From Verrucomicrobiota bacterium (GTDB lineage: Bacteria > Verrucomicrobiota > Verrucomicrobiia > Methylacidiphilales > JBCCWR01), in the NCBI GenBank assembly GCA_039192515.1, contig JBCCXA010000008.1, forward strand, positions 1 through 64,000: a stretch of DNA of 64,000 nucleotides. Reading direction: 5' to 3'. The notes beneath the pieces are model-generated. The model saw only the letters and a program-made list of their open reading frames with translations. It searched no databases and was not told where the DNA came from. Shown here piece by piece: positions 11,431 to 20,530 of this stretch. The position numbers and the translations under genes are program-made. Position 1 is the first letter of the stretch; each line of letters opens with the position of its first letter.

Positions 11431-11772
11431 TCACGAACTCTTAATCGTCATATGTTCAGCGCCCCAATCCCGCATGGAGAGCATGATGGGTTTGAGGGTT
11501 TTACCATATTCAGTCAGAGAATATTCCACCCGAGGGGGCACTTCAGCATAGACTTTGCGATGGACCACTTGATCCGATTCCAGTTCCCTCAGCTGGTTGG
11601 TCAGCATACGTTGAGTCACGCCATCAATAGACTTCTGAAGTTGGCCAAACCTTAGTGTATCATTCTGCATGAGTAGAAAGATAATAATAGGTTTCCAGCG
11701 ACCTCCGATCACAGCTAATGTTGCTTCAACAGAGCAGCCATAAGGTCGATCGCAATTTTTTTTATGCTTCAT
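11431..11772 (-). CDS. HxlR family transcriptional regulator
   Basis: A 113-residue winged-helix regulator of the HxlR (DUF24) family. The N-terminal NCDRPYGCSVEATLAVIGGRWK holds the conserved Cys near residue 7 used by family members such as YodB and CatR to sense quinones and electrophiles; a second Cys follows at residue 13. The wing region LTEYGKTLKPI and the recognition part GVTQRMLTNQLRELE are typical. It is divergent from an enoyl-CoA hydratase and a quinone oxidoreductase-like gene, with several palindromes in the shared promoter, which suggests that it controls them and itself. Confidence 0.93.
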   Translation of the reverse strand: MKHKKNCDRPYGCSVEATLAVIGGRWKPIIIFLLMQNDTLRFGQLQKSIDGVTQRMLTNQLRELESDQVVHRKVYAEVPPRVEYSLTEYGKTLKPIMLSMRDWGAEHMTIKSS

Positions 11773-11794
11773 AAGCCAGCATCCATCGCATTAC

Positions 11795-11872
11795 TTACAT
11801 TTTTGTAACTACATGAAAAAATTGTGCTTACTTGTCAATTTCATCCTATCAATGATAGCTTAAAAGCACAAT
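11795..11872. promoter_or_regulatory. Palindrome cluster between hxlR-type gene and enoyl-CoA hydratase
   Basis: Three inverted repeats lie in the 153-bp divergent gap: TTACA-tttt-TGTAA at 11795-11808, ATTGTGCTT/AAGCACAAT at 11821-11829 and 11864-11872, and CTATCAATGATAG at 11846-11858. Any could be the HxlR-type operator; the first lies about 25 bp from the regulator's start codon and suits autoregulation. No binding data are available. Confidence 0.5.
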
Positions 11873-11925
11873 CGATAGTATCAACAAAAATCATTACTTC
11901 AATCCAACCTCAATGACAAAAAATA

Positions 11926-12771
11926 ATGAAATACGAAGGATATAAAACATTCAAAACTGAGATAAACGAAGGTGTACTTACGGTTACCTTTGATTTCGGT
12001 CCTGTAAACGTACAAGGCCAAGAAATGCTATCCGACCTAAATAGCCTCGCTATGCGGCTTGAGCGTGATCGCGAAACGAAAGTGGTTATTTTCCAATCGG
12101 CAAATCCCGAAATATGGGTTTGTCATTACGATACCGAATTGCTCAAGGATATGTCTACCGAAGCCGTTTCACGGGACGAAGTAGAACTACTCGATCTCCA
12201 ATCCGTATGCGAGCGCATTAGCAAAGTACCTCAGGCGACCATCGCCAAACTGGAGGGTTTCGCTCGTGGTGGAGGCCATGAACTAGCACTCGCTTTAGAC
12301 ATGCGTTTCGCAGCACGCGGTAAATTTAAGTTTATGCAAATGGAGGTAGGTATGGGAATCTTACCTTGCGGAGGAGGAGCCTCTCGCATGGCACGTCAGA
12401 CGGGTCTGGGTAGAGCTTTAGAAATCATCTTAAGTGCTCGCGACTTCACCGCAGATGAAGCCGAAGCCTATGGCACTATCAATAAGGCACTTGATCCGGA
12501 GGAGATCGGGGAATATGTGGATAGTCTAGCAAAACGGATTGCACAGTTTCCTGCAGAATCTATTAACGCCTGCAAGCAAGCTGTCTATGAGTCCATCGAC
12601 AAGCCAATTGATGATGCCCTAAAAGCAGAAGCCTACTGGCTTTATCAAGCAACGAGTAAGACCCCTGCTATCAAGCGTTTCACAATTGCTGATGAAAAGG
12701 GTCTGGAACATGACATAGAGAACCAGCGTAATTGGAACGACTTGGTCATGAAAGTGCAAGAAATCAGCTAA
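11926..12771 (+). CDS. Enoyl-CoA hydratase/isomerase family protein
   Basis: A crotonase-fold protein of 281 residues. The oxyanion-hole and catalytic region ARGGGHELALALDMR carries the first Glu, and FMQMEVGMGILPCGGG carries the second, at the places used by hydratases. The N-terminal half is more divergent from housekeeping crotonases and lacks the usual GNA..L substrate-pocket motif in its common form (ANPEIWVCHYDTE instead). It is followed by a quinone oxidoreductase-like gene and is divergent from an HxlR regulator. The pair may detoxify or degrade a reactive carbonyl or aromatic compound. The substrate is unknown. Confidence 0.88.
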   Translation: MKYEGYKTFKTEINEGVLTVTFDFGPVNVQGQEMLSDLNSLAMRLERDRETKVVIFQSANPEIWVCHYDTELLKDMSTEAVSRDEVELLDLQSVCERISKVPQATIAKLEGFARGGGHELALALDMRFAARGKFKFMQMEVGMGILPCGGGASRMARQTGLGRALEIILSARDFTADEAEAYGTINKALDPEEIGEYVDSLAKRIAQFPAESINACKQAVYESIDKPIDDALKAEAYWLYQATSKTPAIKRFTIADEKGLEHDIENQRNWNDLVMKVQEIS

Positions 12772-12818
12772 AGCAAAAGAATCGAAGTCATAAAAATATA
12801 ACCGTTAGAAAGACCGTT

Positions 12819-13805
12819 ATGAGAGCAATGCAGATCAAGGCCTATGGTGAAAACGCAACATTCGAGGTCGTAGAAGTAGAAAAGCCCCAAGTAAAAGAAG
12901 GCCATGTACTCATAAACATTAAGGCATCCAGTGTGAATACCGTAGATACGATGATTCGCAAAATGGGCCAGGATCTTCCCTTATCCCCTAAAACGCCTGC
13001 GATTCTAGGCATGGATTTCTCAGGTATCATCGAAGAAGTTGGCGAAGATGTGAAAGGCTACTCTGTGGGGGACGAAGTCTATGGCTGTGCTGGGGGACTT
13101 GCTGATTTGCCAGGAACTTTAGCCGATTACATCCTCGCTGATGGGCGATTGATTGCTCACAAGGCGAGTCATTTTTCAATGCCTGAGGCCGCTGCTTTAC
13201 CATTGGTTGGCATCACTGCGTATGAAGGGTTAAAACGTGCTGGGATCCAGGCTGGGCAAAAGGTATTAGTGCATGGTGGATCAGGCGGGGTGGGTCATGT
13301 CGCACTGCAATTGGCAAAGCACTTTGGAGCAGATGTCTATGCCACTGGCGGAGGTGAAAAACAATTAGCACTCATCCAAGAACTGGGTGCAACACCCATT
13401 AATTACAAATCCGAAACAGTTCAAGATTATGTGGCAAAATATACGAATGGTGTTGGCTTCGATGTGGTTTTCGATTCGGTGGGCGGGGCCAATATGTCCA
13501 ACTCATTTGAGGCAGCCACCCTGAATGGCCAGATTGCCTCAACTGTCTCAATGTGCGAGTTAGATCTGACAACGGCTCATTTCAAGGGTCTTTCCCTGCA
13601 CGTCGTCTTCATGCTGATACCCATGTTACACAATCATAAGCGTGAAGAACACGCAGAGATTTTACGCAACCTAACTCACATCTCTGAGTCAGGAGGTCTG
13701 AAACCTGTACTTAATAAAAACTGCTTTCGTCTAGAACAAGTGGGCGAGGCTTACGCACGTCTAGAGAGTAGAATGGGGTTGGGTAAGGTAGTTATAGAAA
13801 ACTGA
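12819..13805 (+). CDS. Zinc-independent quinone oxidoreductase (MDR superfamily)
   Basis: NADPH-dependent medium-chain reductase of the quinone oxidoreductase/zeta-crystallin type. GroES-like N-terminal domain (FEVVEVEKPQVKEGHVLI), MGMDFSG-like segment GMDFSGIIEEVGEDVKGYSVGDEV, and Rossmann glycine motif VHGGSGGVGHVALQLAKHFGA are all clear. The cysteines of the structural zinc lobe are missing. The frame is open from 12732, overlapping the previous gene by 40 bp, but MRAMQIKAYGENATFE at 12819 fits the family start and has AGAAAG upstream; Met at 12828 is also possible. It reads as the second gene of the HxlR-linked pair. Confidence 0.9.
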   Translation: MRAMQIKAYGENATFEVVEVEKPQVKEGHVLINIKASSVNTVDTMIRKMGQDLPLSPKTPAILGMDFSGIIEEVGEDVKGYSVGDEVYGCAGGLADLPGTLADYILADGRLIAHKASHFSMPEAAALPLVGITAYEGLKRAGIQAGQKVLVHGGSGGVGHVALQLAKHFGADVYATGGGEKQLALIQELGATPINYKSETVQDYVAKYTNGVGFDVVFDSVGGANMSNSFEAATLNGQIASTVSMCELDLTTAHFKGLSLHVVFMLIPMLHNHKREEHAEILRNLTHISESGGLKPVLNKNCFRLEQVGEAYARLESRMGLGKVVIEN

Positions 13806-13944
13806 CAAAAAGAATCATGATGAGATCCCTATAGGGGTAACAGACATCTACTAGACAGAAGCTCATTTTCATACCAAAGAATCACTGCCGTTTGCATACT
13901 TTCCATCCGTTTACAAATGCCCAAAGCAGCTTAGTTTTTAGCCT

Positions 13945-14400
13945 GTGAAAAAGATATTAGTGACAGGAGGAAGTCATAGTAAAACATCCATTAATAAAAC
14001 ATTGGCGCTTTATGCATCTTCCTTGATGGATGGAACAACAATCCTATCACCGGATTTAAATGATTATGAAATGCCAATCTACTCCCCGGAGTTTAAGGAA
14101 TAAGAGGGTATTTCGGATCAAGCCAAAGCTCTGGTTCAGGAGATTGATCGGACAAATGGTGTCATTATTTCGTCAGTAGAGCATCATGGTAGTGACACCG
14201 CAGCTTTCAGAAATATTTTGGGGTGGGCCTCTCGCCAGAAACAAAAACTATGGAGTGACAAGCCTGTGCTCTTCTCATGCACATCGCCCGGGGCACGTGG
14301 ACGGGCGACTTTCTTAAGCATTGCTATAGCTACTTTTCTTGGTCTGGGAGCACAAGTGTGTACAGGATATTACTTGACAATCCCTATGATATATAATTGA
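13945..14400 (+). pseudogene. Decayed NADPH-dependent FMN reductase
   Basis: The frame from GTG 13945 reads KKILVTGGSHSKTSINKTLA, then LNDYEMPIYSPEFKE, an in-frame TAA at 14101-14103, and continues in the same frame as EGISDQAKALVQEI, VIISSVEHHGSDTAAFRNIL and LFSCTSPGARGRA. These are the blocks of NAD(P)H-dependent FMN reductases, in order. The C-terminus is also short by about 20 residues against the family and ends in the promoter array of the next gene. A single stop and otherwise good codon structure suggest recent inactivation; a sequencing error is possible. Confidence 0.8.
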
Positions 14401-14471
14401 CAAATAGTTGACAAATTACGTCTCTCTTATTTACAATTAAAAGAGCTAAGATATTGACAATTAATTGACAA
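14374..14471 (+). promoter_or_regulatory. Five phased TTGACAA boxes over the promoter and start of the next gene
   Basis: TTGACAA occurs at 14374, 14397, 14408, 14454 and 14465, all on the same strand, spaced 23, 11, 46 and 11 bp, that is, close to whole helical turns. The box at 14408 can serve as the -35 hexamer (TTGACA, 18 bp, TACAAT at 14432-14437). The last box overlaps the ATG at 14471. The layout suggests a protein binding one face of the DNA across promoter and start codon. Confidence 0.65.
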
Positions 14472-15475
14472 TGAACAACAGAGATAAAATATTTCAACTC
14501 ATTAAAAAGAATCACCCCATCTCTGGTTCTTTTCTCTCCAAAAAACTTAAAATATCCAGGCAGGCACTAAATAATCATATCAAAAAGCTAACAGAAAAGG
14601 GTCTAATTGTTAAATCAGGTGTTACCAAAAATGCGGCCTATTCTCCTGCTACCAATCAGATATCACCTATAGAGAATGTATTTTATACCTACAAACTCGA
14701 GGGACTACAGGAAGATGTGATTTTTGATAAAGTGTCTTTGCAAATGAATCTGAAATCTTTGGTTTCAGAGAATTGCTTTAATATTTTAAATTATGCCTTT
14801 ACTGAAATGCTCAACAATTCTATTGATCACTCGCTGGCAGCAAGTTGCGATATTCATTGTTATCTAGATAGTTACTCTTTCAAATTTACAATAAGAGATA
14901 AAGGGGTCGGCACATTTCACACCATTGCAAAAAAGTATCATCTAAACGATGAGTATGATGCTCTATCCATGCTCTTAAAAGGTAAGGCTACGTCACAACC
15001 TGATCATCATGCAGGTGAAGGGATTTTCTTTACCTCGAGAATAGCTGATACTTTTATACTTAGATCAAATGCTATCCAATTTGAAGTTACTCATGGAGAT
15101 GTTTTTGTTCGTGATAAAGCGATTTTGAAGGGGACAGAGGTAACCTTTGTAATCAGTAAACAAACTAAACGGTCACTAGAAAGGTTGTTTTCAGAGCACG
15201 CTCCAGAATCTTACAATTATCAATTTGAGAAAACCCGCGTAGAAGTTCACTTGTTTCAGAAAAAATATATATCAAGGTCTGTGGCCAAGCGTCTATCCTT
15301 AAACTTAGACCAATTTAGTGAGGTCATTTTGGACTTCAAGGGAGTAGATTCAATAGGTCAGGGTTTTGCCGATGAGTTGCTTAGGGTTTTTCCCAAAAAA
15401 CACAAAAATATTAAAATAGATTGTATCAATACAAGTCCAGCGGTAAGGACAATGATTGACCACGTTAGATCATAA
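14471..15475 (+). CDS. Winged-helix / GHKL-type ATPase / STAS-like (DUF4325) regulator
   Basis: A 334-residue three-part protein. Residues 1-60 form a winged helix (ISGSFLSKKLKISRQALNNHIKKLTEKGLI). Residues about 85-235 have a GHKL ATP-binding fold: N box FTEMLNNSIDHS, G1 box DKGVGTF, and HHAGEGIFF as G2. The C-terminal 80 residues (VILDFKGVDSIGQGFADELLRVFP) fit the STAS-like DUF4325 family. The parts resemble a DNA-binding domain, an anti-sigma-type kinase and its antagonist fused in one chain. A TTG at 14465 is in frame, but the ATG at 14471 is preferred; there is no Shine-Dalgarno. Five TTGACAA boxes span its promoter, suggesting autoregulation. Target genes are not known; both neighbours are decayed. 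Confidence 0.85.
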   Translation: MNNRDKIFQLIKKNHPISGSFLSKKLKISRQALNNHIKKLTEKGLIVKSGVTKNAAYSPATNQISPIENVFYTYKLEGLQEDVIFDKVSLQMNLKSLVSENCFNILNYAFTEMLNNSIDHSLAASCDIHCYLDSYSFKFTIRDKGVGTFHTIAKKYHLNDEYDALSMLLKGKATSQPDHHAGEGIFFTSRIADTFILRSNAIQFEVTHGDVFVRDKAILKGTEVTFVISKQTKRSLERLFSEHAPESYNYQFEKTRVEVHLFQKKYISRSVAKRLSLNLDQFSEVILDFKGVDSIGQGFADELLRVFPKKHKNIKIDCINTSPAVRTMIDHVRS

Positions 15476-15510
15476 TCCTCATTTTCCGAGGAAAGACTCC
15501 ATGTCCTTTT

Positions 15511-16290
15511 ATGAAAACTTCTAAGAGCTCCATTGAAACATTTAGAAAACGTGTGGTGAGAACTAGTTTGTTTTCACTCTGTGGGTTAGACACCGCGATG
15601 AAACGAATGGAATTTGTACAAGCTGGCCATATTCGTTGCCCCCCTAGAGCTTAGGACCTTATTTTACATCATCGTGTTAGGAACTATAAGCGAGAGATTT
15701 GGAAAAACCTATTCTAAATTAGATCTAAAGGAATGCTTTCTCTATGCCTATGGTTTTCTCTCAATGGAGTTGTGGCAAGTGATCTACCCTAAAACGAATG
15801 AATCCCTCTCCCATTCTGAAAAGAAAATCTTGAAGCTCATCAATGAATCGGGACCAACACATTCCAATAAGCTAGAACAACATCTAGGCACCAAGCGGGT
15901 GAGGACTTACTGGGGAGGTTTTTCCAAATCCACCAAATTAATTATAGAGTCTTTACATGATCGAGGAGTGTTGAGAGTAGCTCACTGTGAGAATGGTATG
16001 CGCATGTATGAATCCACCGATCCTTTCATATCAAGCCTGTCTCCGAGGGAGCGTTTGAAAAAGATCCTCTTTTCAGCCCTAAAGTCGATGGGTACTAACA
16101 CTTGAACATTTCCCTTAAATGAACTGAAGCATTTCACCTATCTTGTAGAGTCCTTAGCTGACAGAAAAAGTTACTTCCAGGAGTTAATTCATGAAGGAGA
16201 GATCCAAATTTTTCTGGTCGATTCAGTCGAATATTTTTCTAAAAATACCTATGCTTCTAGGACTCTTTGCGTTTCATGTATATAAAAAAC
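15511..16290 (+). pseudogene. Decayed YcaQ-like winged-helix DNA-binding protein
   Basis: The frame from 15511 reads as the start of a YcaQ-like protein (KRMEFVQAGHIRCPPRA, compare the family pattern RMGFVQADPIRAPARAQDL) and is broken by a TAG at 15652-15654. The likeness goes on in that frame as DLILHHRVRNYKR, then moves to another frame near 15700 (YSKLDLKECFLYAYGFLSMELWQ), which stays open to 16105. A further piece, HFTYLVESLADRKSYFQELIH, is in yet another frame up to about 16290. At least one stop and two frameshifts make it a clear pseudogene. Active relatives unhook DNA crosslinks. Confidence 0.75.
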
Positions 16291-16459
16291 GAAATCATGG
16301 GTTCAAGTAGGCATATACCTTTTGCTCTCTTTTATTGAGAGTTTACCTTTCAGTTTTCCATTATTCTTGAACGTACATTTTGAAAATTTAGGGCTGAACA
16401 ACTTAAATCATAAGGGTGGCTAACTTTAAGAAGTATCCGGTAAGCCCTGAATTACATAT

Positions 16460-17239
16460 TCATCTATGACTAGATTGTGATCGACAAACTAACCACTGCA
16501 TGGTTTCAGGACGAAACTCACAGAGAACAATTTGCTTATCCAAGCCGTTTAGTCCCTTGAGAATATCGTAAGCATAGGGATCTCTTGTCTGTTCCGTAAT
16601 GATTGTTATTTCATGGGTAGCTTTAAACCTTGCTTGCAACTGGCTGGTAATTTTATCTCCTAAGAAATCGTGGCACTCGACAACAAAATCAACCCGTCTT
16701 AATTCGGGAATTACCCCAGGATCCAACAATTCCCGTTCAGCCCCTTCACAATCAAGAAACAAGAGAACATCATCACTTTTAAGTAAAATATCTTTTAAAG
16801 ATTCTGGACTACATCCTGTTTTAAAACTTATCTTAGAATCTACTCCGTTTGCCTTTGCGACTTTACTACAAATTGACAATGCCTTCTTATCAATGTCAAT
16901 CGCTATGACACGGGTAGTATCAGGCATATTCTTAGCAAAACCAACTGAGTAGTAACCTTCTGCACAGCCAATGTTAACAATTAATTTATATTTTTTATCA
17001 ATGACCCTATAAATCTCTTCATGTAATTCTTGCTCAAATGTTCCTATTATCTTGGGACATAAATCTCCATCACTCCATGAGCTATCCAGTAATAATTTCA
17101 TTCCGGAAAAGGGGCCTGACTGAATGGCTCCGGAAAATTTAGAAAACAAATGATATCCAAATTGAGTTCTAAAATGCCTCACGGATAATAAAAATTTCTT
17201 TTCAAGAGCCTTGGCTTCTTCTGGTGATAAATCATCCAT
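16460..17239 (-). CDS. FkbM-like SAM-dependent methyltransferase
   Basis: A 259-residue class I methyltransferase. Motif I reads LIVNIGCAEGYYSVGFA, the acidic end of strand 2 is VIAIDIDKKAL, and DVLLFLDCEGAERELLDPG fits the motif after strand 4 in the FkbM-like group. The N-terminal 80 residues contain no recognised domain. No neighbouring gene shares its strand closely, so the substrate is open; small metabolites or glycans are usual for the group. The start at 17239 is followed by MDDLSPEEAKALEKK; no other start is better. Confidence 0.8.
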   Translation of the reverse strand: MDDLSPEEAKALEKKFLLSVRHFRTQFGYHLFSKFSGAIQSGPFSGMKLLLDSSWSDGDLCPKIIGTFEQELHEEIYRVIDKKYKLIVNIGCAEGYYSVGFAKNMPDTTRVIAIDIDKKALSICSKVAKANGVDSKISFKTGCSPESLKDILLKSDDVLLFLDCEGAERELLDPGVIPELRRVDFVVECHDFLGDKITSQLQARFKATHEITIITEQTRDPYAYDILKGLNGLDKQIVLCEFRPETMQWLVCRSQSSHR

Positions 17240-17445
17240 CTAATAGTTAGATTCTGGGCACATTAGGATGTATGAGCCAGCAAATTTGTCATTGCCATGA
17301 ATAACAAAATTTTCATCTCATACTTCTTGCTCTTCACCTCTAAAGCTTCAAAGCTCTTGGCCTAAGATTTTTCCAACTTTATCTGCACTCCCTCCTTAGG
17401 AGTTTAGGACATTAATATCTCGTAATCTTATCTACGGCATACTTA

Positions 17446-18339
17446 ATGCTCGTATGTAATGAAAAGCAAATGAAGCAAATCGGAACGATCCAACAACTTT
17501 GGCGCTATCCGCTCAAGGGAGTAGCCGGCGAACAAGTGAAAAGCTCAAAGATCGGGCCCTTTGGCATTGAGGGGGATCGCCTCTGGGCAGTATTCGATCA
17601 AGCACGTCAGGAAGTTCAGAGCTGTAAATTTCGGCCTGAGCTCCTTCAGTGCCAAGCTAGTTTCCAAGCAACACCTCAAGAAGAAATCATTGAAATTCGT
17701 TTTCCAGATGGTGCGACTATCTCTAGTAAAGACCCAGGAGTGCATCAAAAACTTTCCCAGCTCATTGGTCATGAATCTCGCTTAATCTATCTAAAAGATA
17801 TCGAACAAGTAGAAGCTTCATTTTATCGCTACAGATCTAATGGCAATGACTGGCTCAATGAATTAAAAGAGACTTTTACCCGAGAACCAGGCGAACCCTT
17901 GCCTGATTTCCTTCAATCGCCTGAAAACATTCCCGAGAGCTCAGCTGCATTCATCACGATCCCTGGCACATTCTTCCTTGTGGCTCCGCTGCACATCGTG
18001 ACAACGGCTACTATGAAGCATATGAAATTATTACATCCGAAAGCCGATTGGGACATTCGCCGTTTTAGGCCGAACCTTGTAATAGAGACCCATGAGTTGC
18101 AGCCAAGCCTTCTGGAGCAAGAATGGGTCGGCAGAAAGATACTCATTGGCAATGCTCGGGTGGATTGCACCGAAACAGCCGTTCGCTGTGGTGCTGTGAC
18201 TCGCCCACTGGAGGAGCTTCCAAGAGACCCATCTATGTTACGAAGTATCGTTAAAGATGCGGATCAAAATCTTGGGATCTACGGACATATGAGCGATACT
18301 GCCTCCATCAAGGTCGGAGATCCTGTTTATTTGCAATGA
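17446..18339 (+). CDS. MOSC domain protein with N-terminal beta-barrel
   Basis: A 297-residue protein with the MOSC N-terminal beta-barrel (IQQLWRYPLKGVAGEQVKSS) followed by a MOSC domain (IRRFRPNLVIETHELQ, then CTETAVRCGAVTRPLEELPRDP). MOSC domains carry or use the molybdenum cofactor; relatives such as YcbX and mARC reduce N-hydroxylated compounds. The conserved Cys that binds Mo in mARC-type proteins matches RCGAVTRP. No ferredoxin domain is attached, unlike YcbX. Met9 at 17470 is an equally good start. It stands alone. Confidence 0.88.
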   Translation: MLVCNEKQMKQIGTIQQLWRYPLKGVAGEQVKSSKIGPFGIEGDRLWAVFDQARQEVQSCKFRPELLQCQASFQATPQEEIIEIRFPDGATISSKDPGVHQKLSQLIGHESRLIYLKDIEQVEASFYRYRSNGNDWLNELKETFTREPGEPLPDFLQSPENIPESSAAFITIPGTFFLVAPLHIVTTATMKHMKLLHPKADWDIRRFRPNLVIETHELQPSLLEQEWVGRKILIGNARVDCTETAVRCGAVTRPLEELPRDPSMLRSIVKDADQNLGIYGHMSDTASIKVGDPVYLQ

Positions 18340-18447
18340 TTGTAAAACTCTAGCAGTGCAAACTAAGCGCGTAGCCCCTTAAGCATCGCAAAGACTGATC
18401 TGTCTTCCAATATCACTTCGATACCATTCCCTTAAATTTGTTAGGCC

Positions 18448-20310
18448 TTACTTGAGGTGCCTATCCTTATATTTTTTGTATGCTACCTCTAGGGCTTCAA
18501 AACTCTCATAATCGAAGATTTTCGTTGCGGCATCTGCAAACTCTCCTCCAAACAGGTTAAATTCTACCAGCTCAGGAATTTTTTCTTCCCCGTGATTAAC
18601 AACTAAAAAATTCACGAGGATGGCTGCCTCTCTGTAATAACCAATTTTCACTGAATCCTCTAATTCCGTAAAGTGATAATCATTGCTAGTAAACTTTTTT
18701 AGATCTAGTTTCACTCTTCCCAAACTCATTCTTCGTTTGAAGTCGCGCCGTGACATCTTTTCTGCCTCACTAAAGTACTCGGCAATACCTTCATTTAGCC
18801 AAGAAGCCAAACGACCAGAGAACAGTCTGTTCATGACTAGGTGGCTCATTTCATGAGTCAGTGTTTGACCCTTTACATCAAATTTACCGTCACGATCTCG
18901 TGCCGGTAAAAAAAACTCTTGCCCTCGACACAAGCCTGCAATAGCCATCGGTGAATCAAAAAATTTGGATATCCATAATTCCCACTCTTGCCAAGTTGCT
19001 ATCGCGTAGATATGTGATTTCCATTGGCCTTTTAAGTCCTCTGGTTGGCCCATAAAGTCTTTGATTTGCCTGTAAGATTCCTCGAGACGTCGCGCGATTC
19101 GGTCTCCATCTCTTACATAATGGACAATAAAGTGACGCGTTTCTCCGTGCTTCCACTTATCAGGATGGACACCTTCTAAGGTCGTTTTTCCCCACTCCGA
19201 AATGTCTCTATTAGATAGCTCATCCCACTCCTTTTGAATAAAATCCCCTTCATCAATTAACTCAGATTCTTTTATCAAAAATTTATAATGCTTCGTTGGG
19301 TCAGGAACAAAGCTTTCCATAAAGTTGAAGCTAGATTGCTTATTGATATTAATTTCAGCATACTTTGATAACTCCACTGCGTCTGCAAGATTAGGAATTT
19401 GCTTCACAGCATCTCCATGCAAGTCCATGTTATAATAGCCAATAAGCCCACTTTCTGATCCTACTAACTGTTTTTGAAAATTTTTACGAATCTCCTCTCT
19501 GTTCAACGACTTGTTCCAAATGCGAACTTCATCCAGTTGGTAATGAAAATAATCTTTTCCTCGCTCCTTTTCTTTAACTGTTGAAGCATGCACAAGTTTA
19601 TGATCATTTGATGACATGACCATACATTGACGTGCGTCTACTTGATTTCCGTTATAAAAAAGCCGTATTTTTTTAGAGTCACCATCCCATACTGCTGCTA
19701 CATGAACCCATTGGTTTTTGGGGAAATTTATCTTGCCTATTCCAGCAGAGCCCATCGCGAAGTATAGGGCGAGTGTCTCATCTTTTTGCTTTCTAATGTA
19801 AAAATAAAAAAAATTGTTGCAGGATAAAATAAGATGCCGTGCTGATTTGGTTTTAGGGGCTTGCTCAATATTGATCCATGCCTCAATCGTCATTTCATCG
19901 AGTTCTGGAAGGTTATTTGAAAAGACAATTTGAGTATCTCCCGTGCTCTTCAAGGCATTGCCGAAGCCTTGAATTTCTTCTGGCTTTGATTTTGAGAATT
20001 GCGGAGTTGGTGGATTTCTTTTAGCAAGTGAATCTAAGTTCTCTTGGTAATCTGTTTTGCTAATAGGGATACTGAGCTCTTCATCAATAAATTGAACAAT
20101 GACTTCGTCGTCCTCAGCTCTTAAGACCTCGACTTTAAGTCCCTCAGGTATTTGAACTTTCCCCTTTCCATCAGGCAATTCTATAGAAATGGTTTCTGTG
20201 ACTGTTGTTAGCTGCTCCTGAGAAACCGCTAGCACGGCTGCACTCATCAACCAAAGAACCAAAGCAAATATTTTTGAAACTTTCATAAAATTCAATGGAT
20301 TATGAAACAT
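18448..20310 (-). CDS. Secreted LamG / gluzincin metallopeptidase-like protein
   Basis: A 620-residue exported protein. A signal peptide is clear from Met9 (MKVSKIFALVLWLMSAAVLAVS), so the start may be 20286. Residues about 110-300 form a LamG/concanavalin-like domain (MTIEAWINIEQAPKT ... YFHYQLDEVRIWNKSLN ... GLIGYYNMD). The C-terminal third is a zinc-peptidase-like domain: TLTHEMSHLVMNRL near residue 485 gives HExxH, and WLNEGIAEYFS gives the downstream Glu. This fits the peptidase MA-like group. Probably a surface protein acting on matrix polymers or peptides; the substrate is unknown. Confidence 0.82.
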   Translation of the reverse strand: MFHNPLNFMKVSKIFALVLWLMSAAVLAVSQEQLTTVTETISIELPDGKGKVQIPEGLKVEVLRAEDDEVIVQFIDEELSIPISKTDYQENLDSLAKRNPPTPQFSKSKPEEIQGFGNALKSTGDTQIVFSNNLPELDEMTIEAWINIEQAPKTKSARHLILSCNNFFYFYIRKQKDETLALYFAMGSAGIGKINFPKNQWVHVAAVWDGDSKKIRLFYNGNQVDARQCMVMSSNDHKLVHASTVKEKERGKDYFHYQLDEVRIWNKSLNREEIRKNFQKQLVGSESGLIGYYNMDLHGDAVKQIPNLADAVELSKYAEININKQSSFNFMESFVPDPTKHYKFLIKESELIDEGDFIQKEWDELSNRDISEWGKTTLEGVHPDKWKHGETRHFIVHYVRDGDRIARRLEESYRQIKDFMGQPEDLKGQWKSHIYAIATWQEWELWISKFFDSPMAIAGLCRGQEFFLPARDRDGKFDVKGQTLTHEMSHLVMNRLFSGRLASWLNEGIAEYFSEAEKMSRRDFKRRMSLGRVKLDLKKFTSNDYHFTELEDSVKIGYYREAAILVNFLVVNHGEEKIPELVEFNLFGGEFADAATKIFDYESFEALEVAYKKYKDRHLK

Positions 20311-20530
20311 CTCTATTTAGCTAAAAAGATCAAGAACCATTGAATTTCCAAATCTAGCATTATGACTAAGATAACAACACCTAAGAATAAATACAAAGCC
20401 CTAAAATTAAATCCTTGCCAAGCCAATCGAGCATGAGAGATTTGCTAAAGTTAACACTATGCAAACTAACAGCCATTGGCTCAGCCCTGCCTTGTTTGCA
20501 TTTTCCAATCTTTAAAAAAATAGACAAAAA

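Noticed and set aside
14160-14220. Idea that the FMN reductase gene uses read-through or a recoded stop
   Set aside because: The TAA has no recoding signal, and the C-terminus is also shortened; ordinary decay is simpler.
16160-16320. Possible fifth repeat copy ending CATGGGTTCAAGTAGG
   Set aside because: Only the last ~15 bp resemble copy A; the core motif TCTCCTnGAGG is absent, and the YcaQ-like remnant explains the sequence.
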